Positions 48,101 through 60,100 of a stretch of DNA of 64,000 nucleotides are shown in pieces. Source of the DNA: Pisaster brevispinus (taxonomy: Eukaryota; Echinodermata; Asteroidea; Forcipulatida; Asteriidae); assembly GCA_023634235.1 (NCBI GenBank), contig JAMKCF010000004.1, forward strand, positions 22,328,527-22,392,526, written 5' to 3'. Position 1 is the first letter of the stretch. Every line of letters starts with the position of its first letter. Both the position numbers and the translations under genes were made by a program. Below the pieces are notes generated by a model, which did no database searches, was not told the DNA's origin, and saw only the letters and a list, made by a program, of their open reading frames with translations.

Positions 48101-51100
48101 TACATATTATTACTATTATTATTATTATTATTCAGGTCGGACCAATGGGAGTGAACACATGCAATTCTGGGCTGAGTTGCCGCTACACATGCAAGAGGGC
48201 GACAGCGGTAGGTTAAAGTTAGGTCAAAGTTCAATTAGGACTCTCCAGTCAGGTTAAGTTTATTCTCAACTTTTAACGTCGAGGTAAGATGAGAGTCCAG
48301 GGGTTGGTTTCACAAAGCACTAAGATTCCTGTTTAGATGAGTTGTCAGTATTACCATAGTACCATTGTAGCTTACTGATTTAAGAGTGATTTGTGCTTAA
48401 GATCAATTTGAGCTTTTTTTGTGAAATCGAGCCCAGACCGTGTTGAGTGCCCCCTAAGACAGTAAAGTTCAATACCATTCAGATCTCATCTGTCCTTATT
48501 GTAAATCCCCAAATCAAACTCATTGTTTGTTGCAGAGCTGCCAACTCGCCCTGGGGTCGATTTCACAAAGATAGTCCTAACTTAGGTCTAGTCCTAGGAG
48601 TTATTAAAAACTTAAGGCTAGTCCTAAGTAAGGACGAGTAACTCGTCCTAACTCGAGATAAGACTAGTCTTAACTCTTTGTGAAATCCACCCCTAATTCT
48701 GCAGAAAGTTCCCTGAAAATAAACCAATATTTCCATGTTCTGATGAACCAATTTGAATATCTCCCTGATGATGGAAACTTGTTCTCCTATTATGTTGAAC
48801 GTAGTTCTAAATATCTCCCTGATTGTTGTAGAAAACCTCCCTCATTGCAAGTTGTAAATGTTGGCAGCTCTGTTAGTGTAATAATTGCACCAGGAATAAA
48901 AAAAGTTATATTATTTGTTTTGCCCTTACACTGATGAGTGATAAGTGCTGTGTACTCTGGAGCTTTTTAAGTCCTGCAAAAAAACCCATTGAAAACAAAC
49001 AAACGTTAGGTTACTGTGGTGTGATTCTAGCCCACAAATAAGTACTTTTTAAGTCCTGCAAAAAAAAACCCATTGAAAACAAACAAACATTAGGTTACTG
49101 TGGTGTGATTCTAGCCCACAAATAAGTACTTTTTAAGTCCTGCAAAAAAAAACCCATTGAAAACAAACAAACGTTAGGTTACTGTGGTGTGATTCTAGCC
49201 CACAAATAAATACTTTTTAAGTCCTGCAAAAAAACCCATTGAAAACAAACAAACTTTAGGTTACTGTGGTGTGATTCTAGCCCACAAATAAGTACTTTTT
49301 AAGTCCTGCAAAAAAAACCATTGAAAACAAACAAACGTTAGGTTACTGTGGTGTGATTCTAGCCCACAAATAAATACTTTTTAAGTCCTGCAAAAAACCC
49401 CATTGAAAACAAACAAACGTTAGGTTACTGTGGTGTGATTCTAGCCCACAAATAAGTACTTTTTAAGTCCTGCAAAAAAACCCATTGAAAACAAACAAAC
49501 GTTAGGTTACTGTGGTGTGATTCTAGCCCACAAATAAATACTTTTTAAGTCCTGCAAAAAAAACCATTGAAAACAAACAAACGTTAGGTTACTGTGGTGT
49601 GATTCTAGCCCACAAATAAATACTTTTTAAGTCCTGCAAAAAAACCATTGAAAACAAACAAACTTTAGGTTACTGTGGTGTGATTCTAGCCCACAAATAA
49701 GTACTCTTTAGGTTGTGGGCTTGAATCCCATCCGAGCAGCCTGTAGAGTTTATCTTTATTTTTATTACTATCTGTTCCCGCTGTGCATAATTTCAAATTG
49801 TATGCGACAACATATCTTTATCATTACAACCATTTGGGCAATAGACCTTTATCATGGTGCGGCCATCTTGATTTTATCCCACTCAAACCAATGTAACCAA
49901 ACTGAGGCTGGAAGGAGAAATAGTCTGGTTCCTTTCTGTACAATGAATATTAGCATTCCATACAGCTGTTGGATACAGGGAACATGACCAAGATGGTGGC
50001 AGCACGATAAAGGTCTATAGTTGTCATAAGTCAATATGAGATTTAGTGTTAACCTATTACATCTTAACAGGTACGACAATGCTGCCCTGGTTTCTACGGT
50101 GAGAATTGCCATCCTTGTCCAGGAGGCTTTGCTATACCATGCAACGGCCACGGACTGGTAGGTTATGCAACAATTATAGTAATCATAATATGAATAATAA
50201 TGCATACTTATAAAGCGCACACATCCGCCTAATGAAAGGCGCTCATGGCGCTGCAAAAAGAAAATAACTAATTAACAAAAACCAGTTATAGTACATGTAT
50301 ATGTACAGTCTGACCAGCAGGTGGAATTTATGCTCTGGTCGATTCTAGCCATTATAGATTTCTTCACTGATAATAGATGTAATTGATAGGTCATTAGTCT
50401 AGCTCAAGGTCACTGACCTTTGGGAAGTGAAGGGGCCAGGGGGCATTGTTTGTAATTACTGAACTAATAACAGCTGATAAGATTCAGGATGAAACTGGTT
50501 TTTAAATGAATTGTTTTTGGCTAATGGGAGTTTCATGTAATGAGTTCTTAAGCAATTTTTTGCAAGTTGGGAAGGTAGTGCTTTCTCTGTACCAGCCAGG
50601 CTCCTAGTGGATGACACCTATGCCTATACCTTATGGACTGTGAAGGGGGGTAACCCTGTTTCAGCCCCAGGAGTAGGTGGCAACATGCCCCTGGTGACAG
50701 TTGATTCAGGTTGACAGTCCAAATCAGTTAAGTGTAGCCCTCACCTTGAAGTGGCCGTCTGGCCTTGTGATATTAATAATAATAATAATAACATTACGTT
50801 CTTATAGAGCGCATTTTCAGTTCTGAGAGAACTCTCAATGCGCTTATTATTACCCCTGGTCACTGGGCCTTAATTCATTCCTTAAACCATCTCAGCTCCC
50901 TGGGGAGTATACAGCTGCCTGTGCAACAATTAATAATGCGCTACTCAGCTAAATCAATCACAAGAACCATCTCTGCCCTCACAGGTACCCATTTACCCCT
51001 GGGTGGAGAGAAGCAATTATAGTTAAGTGTCTTGCTCAGGGACACAAGTGTCACGACCGGGATTCGAACCCACACTCTGCTGAACAGAAGCACCAGAGCT

Positions 51101-54100
51101 TGAGTTCGGTGCTCTTATCCGCTAGGCCACGACACCCTACATTAGGCGATGTCTCATAAACAAAATTGTTGTCTCCATTTATGGTTTATTTATGCAGTGT
51201 GCTGATGGATGGTTGGGGAGTGGTAGATGCACATGTGATGAAAGCTTCCAAGGTACAGCCTGTGAACTCTGTGATGCTAACCTGTTTGGCGTTGGGTGTA
51301 ACCAAAGTAAGTAGTTTTGAGTTCTAGACAAACCCCCCCCCCCAACCTATAAAGTAGAAGCTGACAAAACAAATCTTGAAGCCTTGGTATGGGAGGCTAT
51401 CCCATTCACGCTCTCCTGTAAAATTATTTCAACAATTGCATATTTAGTGTCGGACTAGATCATTTTCACTCCCGCCATCACAGAGATCGAACGATGGAAC
51501 TGTGTATGTGTGTCTGCGCTACGCACAAATCTCAGCCAAGGATTGGTCTGCTTATGACCCTCAGTGAGGGCGCTGTTTGAGCTTCGACGCCATATGGACA
51601 ATAATCTTGTTGGGGCGTTGCGGATAAAAGCATCAAACTCAAGCTCTGGTGTTTCTGATCAGCAGAGTTTGAGTTTGAGTCTCCTTCGTGGCTCTTGTGC
51701 CCTTGAGCAAGATACTTTACCATAATTGCTTTGTTCTTCAGATGGGACGTTAAGCCATAGGTCCCGTGTACTAGCATTGGTAGTGAAAAGAACCCCGAAA
51801 GCTTGCCATGTTAGAATAGGGGTTAACCTCAGTGTTTCTGGTTCACATAGCAAGCACCCTTGTTTACAGGTTTCCTCAGGCTTGCGAGCTACAGTGGTTA
51901 AGTTCACTTATGAGGCATCCGTGGTTTAATTACCAGAAATATATAAAATAATAAACAATGATAACGTTCTCTTTGACAGCATGTACTTGCATCAATGGGA
52001 TATGTGGCAGCGGACCAACGGGTACAGGACAGTGCATCGGAGGATGCAACTACGGTTACACTGGACCCAACTGTAACATTCCCATTGGGGGCTGCGGAAT
52101 CGAGTTCCATGTTTGTCATGAACATGCTGTTTGTGAGTCCTCCGGAAGTGAATTAAGGTAAGTTATTTGCCGACATAACTAGCTCTGGTAAATAAACAAG
52201 GTCATGCTGGTAAATGAACATGGTCGTGGTTTTAAATAACAAGGTCATGGTGGTAAATAAACAAGGACGTGGTGGTAATTGAACACATTCGTGGTGGTAA
52301 ATAAAAAAAATCGTGGTGGTAAATAGACAAGGTTGGGTGGTAAATAAACAAGGTCGTGGTGGTAAGTTAACAAGGTTGTGATTGTAAAAAACAAGGTCAT
52401 GGTGGTAAATAAACATGGTCGAGGTGTTAAATAACAAGGTGTTGGTGGTAAATAAACAAGTTCGTGGTGGTAATTAAACAAGTCCGTGGTGGTAAATAGA
52501 CAAGGTCATGGTTTCAAATTAACAATGAGAAAAGAGTGCTCTATGGAATGATTAGCTATTGAGCCTTTTACCTGTTTTCATGAGTTCTTATTTAAGTCAT
52601 TAACTGTACTGACAACTAGGTAAGGAAACGAAACCCAAAATAGGGAAAAACCCACGCAATCAGAAACTGAAATCCAAATCCACATGCAAGGCTCCGGTGT
52701 GTGGTCTGATACGAAGCGGGGTCCACACAAGTAGAAGACGGGGAAAGAAATCACTGAACCATTCTGATATCCCCGAATTGATTGACCAACATCCACTCCA
52801 CAGAGACTAATTGGGTCTTTTGGGTCTTTTTCTCTGGATGTATTTAGTTGTGTTTGCCAGGCCGGCTATCTTGGATCGGGTCTTCATTGCGAGCCAGTCA
52901 ACCGTTGTACCTTACCGGAACGCGGAAACTGCCACCAAGAGGTGAGTGTCAGGAGGACTCTGTCTTCCTCATCTTTGAAGCATGGACAAGTTTGAACATT
53001 TCAATCAACGTCACTGAGTAGAATTTTAGACTGCACGGTGAGAACATCATTAGAGAGGTTTGTGGTAGCACCATGGAAATATCTCTTATGAGTTGTGTTG
53101 GCTCTGACAAGAGCTGGTGGTGTAACAACTCACAATCTAGAGAGGTTTGTGTTAGCACCATGGAAATATCTCTTATGAGCTGTGTTGGCTCTGAAAAGAT
53201 TCAGGGATGTAACAACTTAAAGATTGGATGAGCTTGCAGAATTAGGTCGGCGAATTTCCGAATTGGAAACAGAGAAAGGAAAACTAAAGTTGTAAAAACA
53301 ACTCTGTTTTGGGGTTTTGTTTTGTTTTGCATGAAGGCTGTCTGCTCCTACACTGGCCCAGGGTTAAGTACTTGCACATGCAACAACGGATGGTCAGGAG
53401 ACGGCTTTGTGTGTACTGCAATAGATCCCTGCCAATCTGAAGACAGGGGAGGGTGTGGAGCTGGAGCTATCTGTGCCTACATCAGGCCTGGCAGGGTAAG
53501 ACTAGTTACTTCTTATTGAAAGGGCCATAGATTGGTAAATACTTAAAAAATTAAATGGTGTTTAAAGCTTTGCATGGTGTGAAAAATGAGAAGTAACTAT
53601 AAATACATAAATAGTAAACTTGCGGGTACAACCATGTATAAAATCTCTTTTGAGGGAGTGTTGGCTCCGAAAAGAGCCGGTGTGGTCTTGACGTTTCGAA
53701 CAGTATATAACAGTATTTGGAGCAGAGTATACTGTTCGAAACGTCAAGACCACACCAGCTCTTTTCAGAGCCAACACCCCCACAAAAGAGATTTTATACA
53801 TGGTTGTACCCGCAAGTTTACTATTTATGTATTTATAGTTACTTCTTACTTAAAGAATTAATGACTATAAGAACTTACTTCGTGAGAAGCACTGCAGCTG
53901 TTGATAGTATAAACTACTTTGAGAAAGGACTCCCTACGAAGTAATATGGTTTGGATAATTTTTCACCCAAAAACATTTGAATCTGAGAAACGATTCATGC
54001 ATGAATCGTTTCTCAGATTTCTCGTGGTATTCTCTTCTTGGTGATGGTTATAGATAAGAACTAAAGGTGAGGTTGGACTCGATATTTCAACTAGTATGAT

Positions 54101-57100
54101 CAGTTTGTCTTCAGGAAAAGCTGAGAGTGTCTTTATTCTGATGGTCGTTTCATTCCATTTGAGTCATACCTAAATGGCATATCGACACTGATTTCGTGTA
54201 AATAAAAAAAAATGCAAAAAATTAGTTAGTGGCCTGACGTTTCTACCCTAGCAGAGTCTTTCTCGAAGGCTAAAATTAAAAAACCTGGATGGAAATTTAT
54301 ACTTTTTAATTTTATTTTCAGAGTCAGTGCTACTGTAACCTTGGTTACTATGGTAACGGGACCTATTGTGAACCCATCAATCCCTGTCTACTGATGACAA
54401 ATGGTGGATGTCATGCTCAGGTAAACAATAACGACCCAAAACAATAGAAACCTTAAGAAAGAGTCAACCTTTTTAACCTCTTGCAAGAAAGTGTGCTCTT
54501 ACCAGATTACGGGGTACTTGAACAATACTACCCCACAAAGGAATTTCAAAGAAACAATACTACCCCACAAAGGAATTTAAAAGAAACAATACTACCCCAC
54601 AAAGGAATTTCAAAGAAACAATACTACCCCACAAAGGAATTTCAAAGAACAATACTATCCCACAAAGGAATTTCAAAAGGACAATATTACGCCACAGAAT
54701 TTCAAAGAAATTCAAGGAATTTCAAAGAAACAAAACTACCCCACAAAGAAATTTCAAGGAAACAATACTACCCCCAAAGGAAATTTCAAAGAAACAATAC
54801 TACCCCACAGAGGAATTTCAAAGAAACAATACTACCCCACAGAGGAATTTCAAAGAAACAATACTACCCCACAAAGGAATTTCAAAGAAACAATACTACC
54901 CCACAAAGGAATTTCAAAGAAACAATACTACCCCACAAAGGAATTTCAAAGAAACAATACTACCCCACAAAGGAATTTCAAAGAAACAATACTACCCCAC
55001 AAAGGAATTTCAAAGAAACGATACTACCCCACAAAGGAATTTCAAAGAAACAATACTACCCCACAAAGGAATTTCAAAGAACAATACTATCCCACAAAGG
55101 AATTTCAAAAGGACAATATTACGCCACAGAATTTCAAAGAAATTCAAGGAATTTCAAAGAAACAAAACTACCCCACAAAGAAATTTCAAGGAAACAATAC
55201 TACCCCCAAAGGAAATTTCAAAGAAACAATACTACCCCACAGAGGAATTTCAAAGAAACAATACTACCCCACAGAGGAATTTCAAAGAAACAATACTACC
55301 CCACAAAGGAATTTCAAAGAAACAATACTACCCCACAAAGGAATTTCAAAGAAACGATACTACCCCACAAAGGAATTTCAAAGAAACAATACTACCCCAC
55401 AAAGGAATTTCAAAGAAACAATACTACCCCACAAAGGAATTTCAAAGAAACGATACTACCCCACAAAGGAATTTCAAAGAAACGATACTACCCCACAAAG
55501 GAATTTCAAAGAAACGATACTACCCCACAAAGGAATTTCAAAGAAACGATACTACCCCACAAAGGAATTTCAAAGAACAATACTATCCCACAAAGGAATT
55601 TCAAAAGGACAATATTACGCCACAGAATTTCAAAGAAATTCAAGGAATTTCAAAGAAACAAAACTACCCCACAAAGAAATTTCAAGGAAACAATACTACC
55701 CCCAAAGGAAATTTCAAAGAAACAATACTACCCCACAGAGGAATTTCAAAGAAACAATACTACCCCACAGAGGAATTTCAAAGAAACAATACTACCCCAC
55801 AAAGGAATTTCAAAGAAACAATACTACCCCACAAAGGAATTTCAAAGAAACAATACTACCCCACAAAGGAAAAGTCAAATGCTTTTGGCTGTGCTCCTTG
55901 GTGGTCATTGATGTGGCTGGGTGCCAAAAGGCTTCCTTAAATGCTTCAGCTCTGACACATTGTAGCCGCATTCTTCGCAATTCAGCTTCTCAGCTGCAAG
56001 TAAGGATGATTAGCCTCCCAAATTATTAGTGTTATTATTATCATTATTATGGAGGAGAATTACAGTATAATGTCTTCTACTCAAACTCAATCTTATTCCA
56101 TAAAAATCAGTTTGGCCATGGTTGATGAAAATGGTCTGTAATGACACAATTAGTGTTGTTTATAAACAATTTTACACCTCTTTTTTCTTTCTTTTTTCTT
56201 TTTATCTTTAAGGCTGATTGTATTCAAACAGGGCCGGGTACCAGTGATTGTCAGTGTAGAGATGGATATGGCGGCGATGGTTTCCGTTGTTATCTAAGCT
56301 TACCAATGGTATGTCTTACACTTTGAACTATAAGGGACCATGGAAAAAGTAAATAGGGAAGCCCACTGGAAAATGATTAGGGAAACCCACTGGAAAATGA
56401 TTAGGGAAACCCACTGGAAAATGATTAGGGAAACCCACTGGAAAATGATTAGGGAAACCCACTGGAAATGATGAGGGAAACCCACTGGAAAATGATTAGG
56501 GAAACCCACTGGAAAATGATTAGGGAAACCCACTGGAAAATGATTAGGGAAACCCACTGGAAAATGATTAGGGAAGTCCCTGGAAAACTGGTAGGGATTC
56601 CAGCGGAATTTTTTTTTTACAAGGCCTTGTCACACAGGGCAATTTTTGCAGGTAACTTGGAGGCCAACCTCGTTCCCAGGGGTGACTGATCCTGCTGCAC
56701 CATTTTTATTTCCCAGCACACGCTGCTTGTTCATAACCCCTGGTATTGGTGAAATAAAATGTGATTGTACGTGGCACATTTTATCAGGCCTGTGGCCGAT
56801 CCACTGTAGGCGTGTGCTCAAGTATGGTAGCCTGAAAAAGAGGCATCAAGTCAAAGAGCAACTGGTCCCCTTCTCATTCTTCTTTGATCTCTTAACATGT
56901 TCAATTGTAGACAGTTCGGGGTGACTGTAAAAACATGACTCATTTAAAATGGACGCCAAAATACCTGCATTTTGACATGAACGTAGTAAGCGTCCTACAA
57001 GCACCATACAAGTACTTTAGACTTTTTAGCAAACGTGCGCGCAAATCAGTCACTTTTAGTAGCCAATCGGCATCGTTTCTCAGCACGTCCCTATCGGGGG

Positions 57101-60100
57101 GTTAGTAACGGGAAGTATCAATATGGCTCGCTGCTTGTGGTAGAGATATTGATTGGAGGCCAACAAATGCATTACCTGCAAAAGGTACACTCCAGTAATA
57201 AAACAGAGATTCTTCTTTTAGTGGGAGAAAATTGTGATGTGAATTATTTTTTGTCTTGCCTTGACCTTATTGCCCCGGCCCAACTTTATATAGAGGTGCT
57301 TATGCTTAACATTTTCCTGCTTAGCAGAAATGAGCAGGGTATATGAGCAAAGGTATTTTACAGGATCGGTAATGATAAAAAACATTGTTAAATTTTAGTC
57401 TGAAAATAAATTAGAAATAAATTCTTTTCTTTCTGTACAACTGCTTTTGCTTTTCTTTTTTGTAGGAAATATCCAAAATACAGCAATTGGGAAGATTCTA
57501 CGAGCTGATAATGGTAATAATAATAATAATAATATTAATAATAACAATAAAATTGCATTTTATAGCACAGTTTACAATTTAAAACTACAAAAAACCTTTG
57601 CAGGATCCCTACTGCCTCAATCCTCCAAAATCAACCAATATGAGTTTATGTAGGATTTCTACTGCCTCAATCCTCCAAAATCAACCAATATGAGTTTATG
57701 TAGGATTTCTACTGCCTCAATCCTCCAAAATCAACCAATATGAGTTTATGTAGGATCCCTACTGCCTCAATCCTCCAAAATCAACCAATATGAGTTTATG
57801 TAGGATCCCTACTGCCTCAATCCTCCAAAATCAACCAATATGAGTTTATGTAGGATCCCTACTGCCTCAATCCTCCAAAATCAACCAATATGAGTTTATG
57901 TAGGATCCCTACTGCCTCAATCCTCCAAAATCAACCGATATGAGTTTATGTAGGATCCCTACTGCCTCAATCCTCCAAAATCAACCAATATGAGTTTATG
58001 TAGGATCCCTACTGCCTCAATCCTCCAAAATCAACCAATATGAGTTTATGTAGGATCCCTACTGCCTCAATCCTCCAAAATCAACCAACATGAGTTTATG
58101 TAGGATCCCTACTGCCTCAATCCTCCAAAATCAACCAATATGAGTTTATGTAGGATCCCTACTTCCTCAATCCTCCAAAATCAACTGATATGAGTTTATG
58201 TAGGATCCCTACTGCCTCAATCCTCCTAAATTAACCAATATGAGTTTATGTAGGATCCCTACTGCCTCAATCCTCCAAAATCAACCAATATGAGTTTATG
58301 TAGGATCCCTACTGCCTCAATCCTCCAAAATCAACTGATATGAGTTTATGTAGGATCCCTACTTCCTCAATCCTCCAAAATCAACCGATATGAGTTTATG
58401 TAGGATCCCTACTGCCTCAATCCTCCAAAATCAACCAATATGAGTTTATGTAGGATCCCTACTGCCTCAATCCTCCAAAATCAACTGATATGAGTTTATG
58501 TAGGATCCCTACTGCCTCAATCCTCCTAAATTAACCAATATGAGTTTATGTAGGATCCCTACTGCCTCAATCCTCCAAAATCAACCAATATGAGTTTATG
58601 TAGGATCCCTACTGCCTCAATCCTCCAAAATCAACCAATATGAGTTTATGTAGGATCCCTACTGCCTCAATCCTCCAAAATCAACCAATATGAGTTTATG
58701 TAAGATCCCTACTGCCTCAATCCTCCAAAATCAACCAATATGAGTTTATGTAGGATCCCTACTGCCTCAATCCTCCAAAATCAACCAATATGAGTTTATG
58801 TAGGATCCCTACTGCCTCAATCCTCCAAAATCAACCAATATGAGTTTATGTAGGATCCCTACTGCCTCAATCCTCCAAAATCAACCAATATGAGTTTATG
58901 TAGGTTCCCTACTGCCTCAATCCTCCAAAATCAGCTGATATAAATTTGTGAAGGATCCCTACTGCCTTTAATATTTTAAGAGACCCACACTCTTTGGATT
59001 TTGTTTAACTCCCATCTAATTCTAACCTTTTTGTTCAAGATGGCCCAGATGGACTGGTCTCTTGCATTGCATCCGTCTTTGACTGTCTTCGCTCCGACTA
59101 ATGAAGCCATCAGCCAGTTTTTAAGATCTGGCAATGTCCTCACACGCCTTCGAGCAATTGAGATTGTCGAGTAAGGATCTTTGTGTTTATTCGAACCCAC
59201 ACTCCAATGACTTAACCATGAGAACTTGAATTTGATGCTCTAAACCGCTCAGCCATTATTTTCTTGCAACTTTGATGACCAATTGAGCCCAAATTTTCAC
59301 AGTTTTGTTATTTTATGCTTGTGTTGGGATACACCAAGTGAGAATACTGGTCTTTCACAATTACCAAAAGTACACCCTGTCTTTAAGCACCTTGCATCCT
59401 TTGGTAATTTGTCTTTTTGTAAATCTAGTCATCATTATATGTTTTCCCGGCCAATTTCAGCAAAAAATTATGCAATTTCATCAACACGCATTCAAATTCA
59501 CTCATTTTTCACTAATCCAATCAAACTAGGTTTTTGTGTGTGTAAGCTATTAATGCATTCAATTTTGTTTTTCTCATTCGCATTCGTTCAGTCCTTCTAT
59601 TTCATTTATAGGCATTCAAGACTACACTGTGACCGTTCTTAAGTTGAATTTCTACAAACCTATTTACACTTGGTGAAATTGAATGGTTGATGAACAGCTC
59701 TCGCTGCTTGCTTTTTATGAAATTGAATGAGTCTTGTGGCCTAATGAAATTTAATGATCTTATTTGATCAATGAACATGATGAATGCTAAACTGGTGAAA
59801 TTAAATTGCTCCTTTTGACTGTTGAAAGCTGATTCAACGGAGCATTCATTTTCAAACAAAATTTAATGAGCCAGGTGTTAAAATTAATGGATTTTTGTTG
59901 AAATTGGCCAGGATCACCTATATTATTGTTTGTGTTGCGGAATAAAATGCTGTTTTAGTTTAAAATGTTCAAACTTGGCAATTTCCTTGTTTTTCTTCTT
60001 CTCTAGAATGCACCTTGTAAACGGCACCTTCAGCGAGCGTGATTTGTATCGGCTGGCTTTCGATGTAGATCAGAATATCCCAACTCTCTTTCCGTCCTTT

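Noticed and set aside
48955..49705. CRISPR array
   Set aside because: Units are contiguous direct repeats without unique spacers, in a eukaryotic intron.
54481..55911. 476-codon ORF as a repeat protein gene
   Set aside because: It is the translation of a 32-bp satellite in a stabilin intron, begins in unique sequence by chance and has no leader or domain.
56300..56557. Minus-strand ORF with FPVGFPNH repeats
   Set aside because: Translation of the 24-bp minisatellite, whose length is a multiple of three.
57601..58970. CRISPR-like array of 50-bp units
   Set aside because: No spacers; whole units are repeated.
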